Part shown: positions 1-8,257 of the stretch, in pieces
Layout of the letters: each line of letters starts with the position of its first letter
Numbering within the stretch: the stretch's first letter is position 1
Assembly: GCF_026410285.1 (NCBI RefSeq)
Contig: NZ_JAPMLP010000011.1
Coordinates: forward strand, 1-64,000
DNA: 64,000 nucleotides
Reading direction: 5' to 3'
Source: Sulfitobacter sp. F26169L
Lineage (GTDB): Bacteria; Pseudomonadota; Alphaproteobacteria; Rhodobacterales; Rhodobacteraceae
The notes under the pieces: model-generated
Told to the model about the DNA's origin: nothing
What the model saw: only the letters and a program-made list of their open reading frames with translations
Database searches by the model: none
Translations under genes and position numbers: made by a program

Positions 1-83
1 CGCGACCGCACTCGACCCACGGCACCTTGACCCCTGATGAGGCCTATGTCAGCAAAACAGAACCAATGAGAGTAGCAGCATAA
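1..83 (+). pseudogene. 3' end of an IS3-family transposase (OrfB), cut by the window edge
   Basis: Frame 3 reads RPHSTHGTLTPDEAYV and stops at 81-83. This is the usual C-terminal signature of IS3-family OrfB (RPHSxxxxxTPxEAY). The rest of the gene lies upstream of the window, so I cannot say whether the element is intact. About 50 bp downstream, GGACCACCTC at 133-142 resembles the terminal repeat of the complete IS3 element at 2549-3805, so this element probably ends near 142. It belongs to a different copy, because the C-terminal sequence differs from that of the OrfB at 2890-3744. Confidence 0.75.
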
Positions 84-380
84 ACTTAACCCTGATCCAT
101 CTTAACAAGGCTGCAAACGGGTCGAAATTCTAGGACCACCTCTCTGCGCTTCATTATGGGCCACGTGTTTTTGAGTTTGAGATAGAGGAGGCTGGGTAAA
201 TGGTAGGGATAGAACAAAAGATGTATCTGACATAAAAGACTTCAATGTGACAGAATACCCAAAATCCATACTGGCTCTTTACAGGTTATGAACCAAGCGG
301 ACGTGGGTATTGCGCTATGACATTGAAAGTTTTTTGCTCCACGAGCGATATTAACAGACAAAGGGACAAACGGAAGTATC
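84..380. other. IS end plus AT-rich upstream region of the methyltransferase/coiled-coil gene
   Basis: The first ~60 bp are the non-coding end of the IS3-like element, with a terminal-repeat-like GGACCACCTC at 133-142. The rest is AT-rich and probably holds the promoter of the gene starting at 381, though I see no confident -35/-10 pair. A GAGGAGG sequence at 185-191 sits 8 bases before an ATG at 200 that opens only an 11-codon frame (200-235). Confidence 0.4.
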
Positions 381-2462
381 ATGACGCATGAAATAGAGAG
401 GAATAATTCGCAAGAAATAACAAAGGTGAATCTGCAAATGACCAACCCGCTGTCCAGTAGAGGGTTGTTTTGGCGCGCGCGTTATCGGGTAGAATCGAAT
501 TTCCATGCTCATTTGCCGTTTTTGTTCTGGCTCGTCGAAATACAGAGACCGACTTCGATTATGGAAATAGGCATTACAGATGGGCAAAGCTATTTCGGAC
601 TATGTCAGGCTGTTGACCGTTTGAACCTGCCCGCGCAATGCACTGGCATCATTGTACCCGAATCTCCGAAATCTGATGAAAAAACGAAACAGGATCAGAT
701 CGCAAATATTAAGCATTATAACGACGAAAATTACGCAGAATTCTCGAAGCTGTCCCGAGCGAAAGCTGTCGGTGCACTTACCCGATGTGCTGACAATTCG
801 ATTGATCTTCTGGTTCTTGATGCGACTCTGGATTCACAGGAATTGGAGCAGGTCCTAAATATTTGCAAACACAAGATGTCGGACCGCGCAGTTTTGCTTC
901 TGAAGGGTTTTCCAAATAAGTTTGTTGAAAATCAACACTACATGATTGCCCAAAGTTTTATTGACACACACGAAACCATCCTGTTGGAAAATGGCACGGG
1001 TATCGCAGCGATACTAATCGGGGGAAATCCTGATAATCGTTTGAGTCATTTTGCCAGTCTAAAGGCTGGAAGTGCTGACTATAATAATATCCATACAGTT
1101 TTCAGCAGCTTGGGGAAGGCCCGTTCAGATGAATGGAAAAGCGCAATTTACGAAGAAAAAAGCAAAAATTCCTTTCGGAAACTAAAAGCGGCTCAAGAGG
1201 AACATATGCAGACCAAAGCTGAGCTTGAGGCGCTGACCCAAGCTTACAATGCGCGGTCTGATGCCATAGCGACAGCGCAAGCAGAAAGCTATGATTTAAG
1301 GGTAAAAATTACCGAGGTGCTAAGTCTTCAGCAGCGGGCAGTCAGAACACAGAAAAAGCTTAAAACAAAATATGCCAAGAAAAAGGTGATTTTGGAAACC
1401 GCTCAGATTGACCTCAAGGCTATGACCCAGAAAGAGGCTGACTGGCGCGAAAAATATCAGGCGCTAAAAGTTGTCTCGGATAAAGTAGCAAAAGATAATG
1501 AGACGCTCATCTCAAAGATTAAGAGCATAGAAGACGAGCAAGCTGCACAGGATAAGGTTGTACAAATCCAGAAAGAAATGTTGGCAGAGCGTGATGTAAA
1601 GATTGGAGAAAGGCTTGCGACAATTGACGCGTTGGAAGCCCGACAGGTTAAGAGCCTTGCGCGCGTCGCAGCATTGGAGGCCGAGCACGAAACGCTTGTG
1701 AAACGACATCAGGATGAGGTCGTCCTGCTCACACAAGAGATGGAGGTACGGGAAGCCGAACAAGCTGAAAGCCTTGTGCGCGTTGCAGCATTGGAAGCCG
1801 AGCATGATACGCTTGTGAAACAGCACCATCATGAGATTACCTCGCTCAAACAGCAAGCAAAAGTGCGAGAGGCTGAGTACGAAGTATTAGCTAAAGCGCA
1901 TAATGATGAGTTGTCAGCGCTCAATAGCAAGCTATCGGATCGTGATGTACAGATTACTTCTCAGCTTGATGAGCTAGACCAGTATGATGCCCGCACTAAA
2001 GAGTATGAGCAACGTATACGAAAAATCGAACAAGAGATTTCCCATGCAAATGCGTTGTGCGCCTCGTACGAAAAATCCTTGCAAAACAAGAGCAAAGAGG
2101 CTGCATATAAAGACTGCGCGTACTTTGTGAAAATACGATTGCGTGAAATTCAAATGCAACAATTAGAAAAGTCACGTGGTAGATTATCTGCTTTTAAATC
2201 TCGCAGTGTTCCGGCCCGCACAAAGCAGGTTATAGAAACTGTCCGGCAACATCCTCTTTTTGATCAAGAATGGTATCTGGAACAATATCCTGATGTACGC
2301 AGGGCAGGCGTAGATGCAGCTCTGCATTTTGCGACGGTCGGGATTTATGAAGGTAGAAATCCTAGTCCTGCATTCAACACTATCGAACATTATATTGCCC
2401 GCCCTGAGCGGTTGGAGGAAGAATTTATGTCTCTGCCAGAAGTGCCGGAAAGCACTATCTGA
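381..2462 (+). CDS. Methyltransferase-like / long coiled-coil protein with C-terminal WYLxxYPDV module
   Basis: The product has 693 residues. Residues ~25-230 resemble a class I SAM-dependent methyltransferase fold: IMEIGITDGQSYF matches the glycine-rich motif I and LLVLDA a later strand. Residues ~250-600 are heptad-rich coiled coil, including two near-identical blocks around VAALEAEHETLVKRH and VAALEAEHDTLVKQH. Residues ~624-680 carry a short module (FDQEWYLEQYPDV...HFATVGIYEGRNP) common in bacterial surface-polysaccharide glycosyltransferases. The start is the ATG at 381, preceded by AAAGGGA/GGAAG. The gene is clearly more AT-rich than its neighbours (about 40% GC in the stretch 1141-1200), unlike its GC-rich paralogue at 62691, so it was probably acquired or moved separately; flanking IS elements fit that. 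A role in polysaccharide synthesis or modification is inferred from the domains and the paralogue's position. Confidence 0.7.
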   Translation: MTHEIERNNSQEITKVNLQMTNPLSSRGLFWRARYRVESNFHAHLPFLFWLVEIQRPTSIMEIGITDGQSYFGLCQAVDRLNLPAQCTGIIVPESPKSDEKTKQDQIANIKHYNDENYAEFSKLSRAKAVGALTRCADNSIDLLVLDATLDSQELEQVLNICKHKMSDRAVLLLKGFPNKFVENQHYMIAQSFIDTHETILLENGTGIAAILIGGNPDNRLSHFASLKAGSADYNNIHTVFSSLGKARSDEWKSAIYEEKSKNSFRKLKAAQEEHMQTKAELEALTQAYNARSDAIATAQAESYDLRVKITEVLSLQQRAVRTQKKLKTKYAKKKVILETAQIDLKAMTQKEADWREKYQALKVVSDKVAKDNETLISKIKSIEDEQAAQDKVVQIQKEMLAERDVKIGERLATIDALEARQVKSLARVAALEAEHETLVKRHQDEVVLLTQEMEVREAEQAESLVRVAALEAEHDTLVKQHHHEITSLKQQAKVREAEYEVLAKAHNDELSALNSKLSDRDVQITSQLDELDQYDARTKEYEQRIRKIEQEISHANALCASYEKSLQNKSKEAAYKDCAYFVKIRLREIQMQQLEKSRGRLSAFKSRSVPARTKQVIETVRQHPLFDQEWYLEQYPDVRRAGVDAALHFATVGIYEGRNPSPAFNTIEHYIARPERLEEEFMSLPEVPESTI

Positions 2463-2548
2463 TAGCAAAGGGAAAAAGAATGTGAACGATACCTGAGCCA
2501 CGACTCTTATTGGCGTTGAGAGAGCAGGTTCATCGACCCATCTCGGCC

Positions 2549-2574
2549 TGAAATGGTCCGGCAAAACTGGACAG
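2549..2574 (+). repeat. Left terminal inverted repeat of the IS3 element
   Basis: It reads TGAAATGGTCC, a variable centre, then CTGGACAG. It pairs with 3780-3805 read on the minus strand (TGAAGTGGTCC...CTGGACAG). Mismatches are at positions 5, 12 and 15-18. Confidence 0.8.
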
Positions 2575-2602
2575 CGTGCTAAGATGTATCCAACCCGAAT
2601 GA

Positions 2603-2893
2603 ATGGATGCGAGAATGACGAAGCGACGGAGCTTTTCAGACAAGTTTAAGGCTGCTGTGGCGCTTGAAGCGCTGCGTGGCGACAAGACAGTCCAGGAGAT
2701 TGCAGCCAAGCGCCAACTTCACCCAACGCAGGTGAGCACGTGGAAACGGCAGGCGATTGAAGGCATGGCTGGGGTTTTCTCAGATAAGATCAAAAAGGCT
2801 GAGAACAAAGACGGCGAGATCAAAGATCTGCACGCCAAGATCGGCCAGCTTGCGGTGGAGAATGATTTTTTGTCACAAGGGCTGAAGCGATGA
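2603..2893 (+). CDS. IS3-family transposase OrfA (DNA-binding)
   Basis: The 96-residue product has a helix-turn-helix near residues 8-55 (RRSFSDKFKAAVALEAL ... VQEIAAKRQLHPTQVSTWK) and a short leucine-zipper-like C-terminal helix (IKDLHAKIGQLAVENDFL), the standard IS3-family OrfA plan for end recognition and dimerisation. A second in-frame ATG at 2615 is an equally plausible start. A slippery heptamer T TTT TTG lies in phase at 2866-2872; slipping back one base there enters the orfB frame, so an OrfAB fusion transposase could be made by programmed -1 frameshifting. The stop overlaps the orfB start (ATGA at 2890-2893). Confidence 0.9.
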   Translation: MDARMTKRRSFSDKFKAAVALEALRGDKTVQEIAAKRQLHPTQVSTWKRQAIEGMAGVFSDKIKKAENKDGEIKDLHAKIGQLAVENDFLSQGLKR

Positions 2894-3744
2894 GCCCGTC
2901 TGAACGTCGCGATATGATCCGCAAGAAGAATACGAAGCTCAGCCTGACGCGCCAATGCAAGTTGCTGAAGATCAGCCGGTCATCGTTGTATTACACGCCA
3001 GTTGGTATGAGCGCTGAAACGCTAAAGCTGATGAATGAGATCGATCGGGTCTTCACGAAATACCCGTTCTTTGGCAGCCGCCAGATTGCAGCTTACCTTC
3101 CCCAATCTGGGTTCTCGGCTGGGCGGCATCGTGTGCGTCGTCTGATGGGCATTATGGGATTGCAGGCTGTATACAAGGGGCCAAACACCAGCAAGAAGCA
3201 TCCACAGCACCGCATTTACCCATACCTGCTGAGAAAGCTGGCAATCACACGACCCAATCAGGTTTGGTGTAGCGACATCACCTACATCCCGGTCAAGCGC
3301 GGCTTTTTGTATCTGGTAGCAATTATGGATTGGGCAACGCGCAAGGTGCTGTCCTGGCGGCTCTCAAATACGCTGGATGCCAGCTTCTGTGTTGAGGCGC
3401 TGGAGGAGGCTATCGCCAAATATGGAAAGCCGGAAATAATGAATACGGATCAAGGCAGCCAATACACAGGGGCGGGTTGGATCACCACTTTGACCAAGGC
3501 CGACATCAAAATCTCAATGGATGGTCGGGGCCGATATCTTGACAACATCTTCATTGAACGGTTGTGGCGGTCGCTGAAACAGGAGGCCGTCTATCTCCAT
3601 GAAATCACTGACGGCTTCCACGCAAAACGGATCATCGATAACTGGATCAGGTTCTACAACTCCGAGCGCCCTCACACCGCCCTTGATAAGCGCACGCCCG
3701 ACACAGCATACTTCACCCAAGTGGTGATACGAAAAGCGGCATGA
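2890..3744 (+). CDS. IS3-family transposase OrfB (DDE integrase domain)
   Basis: The 284-residue product has an N-terminal HTH-like region (SLTRQCKLLKISRSSLYY) and an rve-type integrase core. The DDE triad is visible as D in VWCSDITYIP, D in MNTDQGSQYT and E in IFIERLWRSLK, 35 residues after the second D. The C-terminus RPHTALDKRTPDTAY is family-typical. It catalyses transposition of the element, probably as the OrfAB fusion. The length is normal and no frame damage is visible, so the element may be active. Confidence 0.92.
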   Translation: MSPSERRDMIRKKNTKLSLTRQCKLLKISRSSLYYTPVGMSAETLKLMNEIDRVFTKYPFFGSRQIAAYLPQSGFSAGRHRVRRLMGIMGLQAVYKGPNTSKKHPQHRIYPYLLRKLAITRPNQVWCSDITYIPVKRGFLYLVAIMDWATRKVLSWRLSNTLDASFCVEALEEAIAKYGKPEIMNTDQGSQYTGAGWITTLTKADIKISMDGRGRYLDNIFIERLWRSLKQEAVYLHEITDGFHAKRIIDNWIRFYNSERPHTALDKRTPDTAYFTQVVIRKAA

Positions 3745-3779
3745 ACACAAATCAGATGCATCTTAGCTAAGCCATAAAC

Positions 3780-3805
3780 CTGTCCAGAAAAGCAGGACCA
3801 CTTCA
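3780..3805 (-). repeat. Right terminal inverted repeat of the IS3 element
   Basis: On the minus strand this reads TGAAGTGGTCC...CTGGACAG, matching the left end at 2549-2574 at 20 of 26 positions. Confidence 0.8.
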
Positions 3806-3973
3806 CGCCTCATTCAGCGCATCAACGCAAAAGCCAGCCTCCAACGTGTTCGAGATGCGCCATGCCAGCACCTTGCGAGTCGCCCAATCCATGATCGCAA
3901 CCAAATACAAGAACCTACGGCGCACTGGAATGTAGGTAATATCGCTACACCAAACGCGGTTCGGGCGCGCGAT
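3806..3973 (-). pseudogene. Remnant of a second IS3-family OrfB
   Basis: The minus strand encodes IARPNRVWCSDITYIP...FLYLVAIMDWATRKVLAW...CVDALNEA, the middle of an IS3-type integrase core closely related to, but distinct from, the OrfB at 2890-3744. Only the region around the first catalytic Asp remains. The N-terminal side stops matching at about 3973, and the C-terminal side is cut exactly where the complete IS3 element ends (3805). No continuation is found left of 2549, so the C-terminal part was deleted rather than merely interrupted. Confidence 0.85.
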
Positions 3974-4310
3974 CTTCAAAGAGATCGATGATGTGATCCG
4001 CACAGAGCCTGATGTAGGTGAGTACGACCAGACGTTTTAGAGCCAACGCCGGTGAAATGCCGCAGCGGTTACAGGATGTTGTAGGCGCTGCGGTTTTGCC
4101 GGGGAAGACAATCGCAAATACTTGACATAATGTAAATTATAAACCCTTTTTCACAGCTGTTAAACGGGTGCAATTGCTGATGGCGGGTGTCTGGAAACAG
4201 GTGCGTTTTTGGGATAGACGCAGATCGATCACGCTGTCAGGCAAGGCGGTGTTTGTGACAGATGCGGCAGCTTTTCCGCGCGGCGGAACTCCAGACGGGA
4301 AACGGTGTTT
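3974..4310. other. Gene-free region between IS remnant and galE
   Basis: No confident gene is present. A short plus-strand frame ending at about 4038 (...IFKEIDDVIRTEPDVGEYDQTF) looks like the tail of a lost gene but I do not recognise it. Another open stretch from ~4169 (...MAGVWKQVRFWDRRRSITLSG...) is also unidentified and runs out of frame past the galE start. The AT-rich stretch around 4110-4150 could hold the galE promoter. Confidence 0.35.
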
Positions 4311-5321
4311 ATGCGGGTATTGGTAACAGGCGGTGCAGGCTATATCGGCACCCACACCCTGATTGAGTTGATCGCGGCGGGGCACGAACCGCTTGTGGTG
4401 GACAGCTTTGCAAATTCGGTGCCCGAAGCGCTGGTGCGGACGGGTGAACTGGTGCAGCGCACGATCCCCTTTGCCGAATGTGACGTGCGTGAGCGCGCCG
4501 CACTGCGCGCCATCTGTGCCGATTTCAACCCCGAAGCAGTGATCCATTTTGCCGGCCTCAAGGCGGTGGGTGAAAGCGAAGAGCGCCCGCGCGACTATTA
4601 CGATGTCAACGTAAGCGGCACGCTGAACCTGCTGGCCGCGCTGGAGGGGACCGCCTGCAAACGGATTGTGTTTTCATCTTCGGCCACTGTGTACGGGGTG
4701 CCGCAATACCTGCCCTATGACGAGGCCCATCCCTGCGCGCCTGCGTCGGTTTATGCCAAAACCAAACATATGGCCGAAAATATCCTGACCGACTGGCAGT
4801 GCGCCAACCCGCAAACGGCTGTGACGGTGCTGCGCTATTTCAATCCGGTGGGCGCGCATGGATCGGCGCGCATCGGCGAAGACCCGCAGGGCATCCCTAA
4901 CAACCTGATGCCGTTTATCGCGCAAGTGGCCGTGGGGCGGCGTGACAGGCTGATGGTGTTCGGTGATGATTACGACACCCCTGACGGAACCGGCGTGCGT
5001 GACTATATCCATGTGAGCGATCTGGCGCGCGCCCATGTGGCCGCCCTTGGCGCGGCGCAGACGGGTACAGAGGTGTTCAACATCGGCACCGGCACGGGCT
5101 ATTCCGTGCTGGATATGATCGGCGCGTTTGAAAAAGCGGCAGGCTGTTCCATTCCCTACCGGATCACCGGGCGGCGCGCCGGTGATATTGCCGCCATGCA
5201 GGCCGATGCCAGCCGTGCCGCCGATCTGCTGGGCTGGCGCGCCGAACTGGGGCTGGCGCAGATGTGTGCCAGCACATGGCACTGGCAACGTGCCAACCCG
5301 CAAGGATATAACGGCGAATGA
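4311..5321 (+). CDS. galE: UDP-glucose 4-epimerase
   Basis: The 336-residue cytoplasmic enzyme interconverts UDP-glucose and UDP-galactose using tightly bound NAD. The N-terminus MRVLVTGGAGYIGTH is the Rossmann dinucleotide-binding motif. SSSATVYG supplies the catalytic Ser region and YAKTKHMAE the YxxxK pair. LRYFNPVGAH and the C-terminal NIGTGTGYSVLDM are typical of GalE. The ATG at 4311 was chosen because it opens directly onto the Rossmann strand; a GTG two codons upstream (4305) is possible. The gene converges on the sulfotransferase gene, 12 bp away. It probably supplies UDP-Gal for the surface polysaccharides encoded elsewhere in the window. Confidence 0.93.
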   Translation: MRVLVTGGAGYIGTHTLIELIAAGHEPLVVDSFANSVPEALVRTGELVQRTIPFAECDVRERAALRAICADFNPEAVIHFAGLKAVGESEERPRDYYDVNVSGTLNLLAALEGTACKRIVFSSSATVYGVPQYLPYDEAHPCAPASVYAKTKHMAENILTDWQCANPQTAVTVLRYFNPVGAHGSARIGEDPQGIPNNLMPFIAQVAVGRRDRLMVFGDDYDTPDGTGVRDYIHVSDLARAHVAALGAAQTGTEVFNIGTGTGYSVLDMIGAFEKAAGCSIPYRITGRRAGDIAAMQADASRAADLLGWRAELGLAQMCASTWHWQRANPQGYNGE

Positions 5322-5333
5322 TCCGCACGGGGC

Positions 5334-6158
5334 CTATCGCGCCAGCGCGCAGCCCTGCTGGAACAGCACCTTGGCACTGTCGCCCGAACTGACACGCCCG
5401 AAATCCACACCATGTAGTTTTTGCGCAATTGCTTTGGTCTGCGGCAGCGTTTCAAGCTGCTTTTTGGGGAACTGCACACTGCCTTCGCGGGGAATGCGCA
5501 GTTGTTCCAGCGGAGTGTCCCCCTCATAGGGAGTGTCGGTGGCGTAATGCACTTCGCGCAGGGCCGCAAACTGCGGGTGGCTGGCAAAATCGGTCTTGCT
5601 CAGGCCCAGTTCCGCCTCGATGGCGTTCAGCCCTGCGTTCACATGTGTCTCGTCCACATTCAGCGTGATGATGCGGTCAAACCCGACCTGCCAGAGCGGA
5701 TGGTTCTGCACCCGTGAATGCACATCAACAGGCGAGGGTGTTTGCAGATCCTCGCCTTGCAGCGCTTGGGCGTAATCATTCAGGGACATGCCGTCACGGG
5801 CGGGGGTGGTGCCGACCTTGCGTTTGACCAGCGGGTCGACCAGCGGCCAGCGCACCGCATGGCGAAAACACGATACAAAGCGCTTCGTCGGATCGCGGGT
5901 AACACGGATCAGCGTATAGCCTTTGCCCTGCGCCTCTACGGCGGCGCGGCGGCGGCGTTTGTAGGTGGCGGCCTTGTAATAGACCTCGTTGCGAAAATTA
6001 TGCGGCCATGCGCTGTAATAGCCTGCCGCCTCCATCAACCCTTCGTGGCGGTAAAACCATAACACAACATGGCTGCATGCCGATTTCGGGGAGAACGACA
6101 GAACGATATTATGATCGCTGAACATCAGCGGCACGGGGGTGGTGTTGAACGGGTTCAT
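5334..6158 (-). CDS. Sulfotransferase family protein
   Basis: The 274-residue product resembles the sulfotransferase family 2 fold. FSPKSACSHVVLWFYR near residue 25 fits the 5'-phosphosulfate loop, and VTRDPTKRFVSCFRH near residue 90 the 3'-phosphate-binding strand/helix of PAPS enzymes. It would transfer sulfate from PAPS to a carbohydrate; the acceptor is unknown. The ATG at 6158 was preferred over the in-frame TTG at 6161; no strong ribosome-binding site is visible. With the larger sulfotransferase at 52901-55024 it suggests sulfation of an exported polysaccharide. It lies between galE and the RTX array. Confidence 0.75.
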   Translation of the reverse strand: MNPFNTTPVPLMFSDHNIVLSFSPKSACSHVVLWFYRHEGLMEAAGYYSAWPHNFRNEVYYKAATYKRRRRAAVEAQGKGYTLIRVTRDPTKRFVSCFRHAVRWPLVDPLVKRKVGTTPARDGMSLNDYAQALQGEDLQTPSPVDVHSRVQNHPLWQVGFDRIITLNVDETHVNAGLNAIEAELGLSKTDFASHPQFAALREVHYATDTPYEGDTPLEQLRIPREGSVQFPKKQLETLPQTKAIAQKLHGVDFGRVSSGDSAKVLFQQGCALAR

Positions 6159-6241
6159 CAAAAGCTTTTTTATCTGGAGAATTGGGTCTTTATAAACGGT
6201 TTCGGCAAGGCGTCACTTGTTTTTTGCACCGCGTTTTCGGA

Positions 6242-8146
6242 TCAGGCCGTCAGGTCGAAAATCTGGCCGCCGATGCTCAGGTTGATTTCATCCTGACCCG
6301 CGCCGTCAATCAGCGCCCAGATGATCTGGTCTGTGGGTTTGTAGATGACAAAGGCTTCGGCCACATCGCTGTCTCCTGCGTTTGCTTTCGTGGCATAGTT
6401 GATCTGGAACTGGTCTGCCGTTGTGGCGTTGCGCCCGAACACCAGAACATCACCGTCTGCTGCTGTATAATCCTGAATGAAATCCGAGCCGTGATCGAAA
6501 ATTCCGAGGTGAAAGAACATATCCGCCCCCGCCCCGCCGTTCACACGGTCATAGCCAAAGCCGCCGTTGATGAAATCATCACCGCCCGCGCCAAACAGCA
6601 CATCGCCCAGGGCCGCACCTGTGATGCTGTCATTGCCGGTGCCGCCGATCACCGTATCGCCGCCAAAGCCGCCCGCGATCACATCATTGCCGGCGTCACC
6701 ACGTAGCATGTCATTGCCGTAGCCGCCCTTGATCGTGTCATTGCCCGCGCCGCCGAATATATTGTCGCGCCGGTCTGCGCCGGTGGCCCCGCCGATGATC
6801 AGATCATCGCCCGCCCCGCCCGAGATGTTATCTGTGCCATCCCCGCCATAAAGCGCGTCACCGCCATCGCCCCCCGCCAGCGTGTCATCGCCGTTATCGC
6901 CAAACAACGTATCGCTGCCCGCGCTGCCATAAAGCGCATCCGCCCCGGCCCCGCCTTTCAGCGTGTCCGCACCATCGCCGCCAAACAGCGCGTCATTGCC
7001 GCCCTCGCCCAGCAGGATGTTGTTGTGGGTGTTGCCGATGATCACATCATCGCCCTGCGCCCCGTTGGCGTTTTCAATCACCGCACCGCGCGCCACTGAA
7101 AAACCACCCGCCTCACGCACACCATTGGCATCCATCACCGAGGAAAAGAAACCGCCCGCCGATGCGGTCGTGTCCAGAATTTCTGTCCGGGTGAAGGCAT
7201 CAAGCGCGCCAAACAGAGGTGCTGCGCGCAATTCGTCCGCCATGGCCCGTGTATGGTCCAGCCCTTGGGGGGTCAGGGTGGCTTCCATCAGGTTGATCAG
7301 CACACGGGCGTTGCCCTCATAGCTGATGGTATCGGTGCCGCCGGTGTCCCAGATGCCGAAATAGGCGCGCCCGATGCTGATGCTTTCGCCGCTGAGGTCC
7401 AGCGCGGTGGTGCGCGCATCCGTTAGCAGGTAGGTGCTGTCGCCGCTGCGGGTGGTTTCATTGGCCCCGTACATGCGTTGCAAAACAGCGATATCAACAG
7501 CCATCGGCGCGATCGAGCGGCCATAGGTGAATGCCCCCGCCTCACCGGCCAGCGGCGCATTGGGCGCTTGCGTGTAGGCCAGCGCAGAGTGATGCCACTG
7601 ATAGGGGGCCGACAGACCTTCGCCGCTGGGGTCAGAACCGGCCACAATGGCGCTGTTGCCGCCGCTGTCATGGGGGTGGTTCAAGCCCAATGTATGCAAC
7701 ACCTCGTGCACAATCGTCTGGAACCGCTCTGAACCGCCGCCGGTTTCGGCGTCTGTAGTATGTTCGGGCAGGGTCAGGTTGAAGGCGATGGTGGGGCGGA
7801 ACCCGTAGAACGGATCAAAGGGCAGATCGGCCACCCCGAGGCTCTGGCCGCTGGTGTCCTCGCCCACCAGATAGGTGGCATCGAGGGTGTCTGTCAGGGC
7901 AAGTGATACATCGGCCACATCCGATATCAGCACCAGTGCCGTGGTAATTTCGCTGGTCCAGACCGGGGCCAGATCACGCGCCATCGCCGGATAATCGCTG
8001 TATTGTGAATCAAACTCGTAAAACTCGTCCGCATTGTCCAGTTGCACAATATTGTAGGTCACACGACCGGACCATTTGCTGTCCCCCTCGGTGACGGCCA
8101 GAATGCCACTGGCAGTGGAGTTATCATGGGTGGCAGACGTAGCCAT
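6242..8146 (-). CDS. Serralysin-like RTX metalloprotease with shared C-terminal module
   Basis: The 634-residue product has the zinc motif HEVLHTLGLNHP at residues ~147-158, matching the metzincin HExxHxxGxxH pattern. It also has a serralysin-like segment downstream (PMAVDIAVLQRMYG). Residues ~370-457 are RTX GGxGxDxUx nonapeptides, and residues 458-634 are the common module ending in FDLTA. There is no Sec signal peptide, as expected for a type I secretion substrate; calcium binding to the repeats would drive folding outside the cell. The start is the ATG at 8146, with AGGAG 8 bases upstream; a GTG at 8176 lacks such support. It is the most downstream member of the minus-strand RTX series. 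Confidence 0.82.
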   Translation of the reverse strand: MATSATHDNSTASGILAVTEGDSKWSGRVTYNIVQLDNADEFYEFDSQYSDYPAMARDLAPVWTSEITTALVLISDVADVSLALTDTLDATYLVGEDTSGQSLGVADLPFDPFYGFRPTIAFNLTLPEHTTDAETGGGSERFQTIVHEVLHTLGLNHPHDSGGNSAIVAGSDPSGEGLSAPYQWHHSALAYTQAPNAPLAGEAGAFTYGRSIAPMAVDIAVLQRMYGANETTRSGDSTYLLTDARTTALDLSGESISIGRAYFGIWDTGGTDTISYEGNARVLINLMEATLTPQGLDHTRAMADELRAAPLFGALDAFTRTEILDTTASAGGFFSSVMDANGVREAGGFSVARGAVIENANGAQGDDVIIGNTHNNILLGEGGNDALFGGDGADTLKGGAGADALYGSAGSDTLFGDNGDDTLAGGDGGDALYGGDGTDNISGGAGDDLIIGGATGADRRDNIFGGAGNDTIKGGYGNDMLRGDAGNDVIAGGFGGDTVIGGTGNDSITGAALGDVLFGAGGDDFINGGFGYDRVNGGAGADMFFHLGIFDHGSDFIQDYTAADGDVLVFGRNATTADQFQINYATKANAGDSDVAEAFVIYKPTDQIIWALIDGAGQDEINLSIGGQIFDLTA

Positions 8147-8257
8147 TGCGGAATCTCCTGCGGATTTCAGGGACACAGGACTACCGCGGCAGGAGTTTGT
8201 AAAGTCTCCCCCGCGGGATGGGCTGTATGAAATATAGGGTGTGTTTTCCGTACCCTG

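Larger units (their letters stand above)
2549..3805 (+). mobile_element. Complete IS3-family insertion sequence (1257 bp)
   Basis: The element starts TG and ends CA, as IS3-family elements do. Its imperfect 26-bp terminal inverted repeats are 2549-2574 and 3780-3805 (20 of 26 matching). Inside are orfA and orfB, overlapping by ATGA. I see no clear target duplication: the flanks are ...GGCC on the left and CGCC... on the right. It abuts a degraded IS3-type transposase on its right, so insertion next to or into an older element, followed by deletion, is likely. Confidence 0.85.

Noticed and set aside
200-235. 11-codon frame after a strong GAGGAGG
   Set aside because: It is too short and has no attenuator-like structure or biased codons; a real leader peptide cannot be argued from this.
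3958-4304. Short unidentified plus-strand frames before galE
   Set aside because: They look like fragments of lost genes but have no start, no ribosome-binding site and no family I can name.
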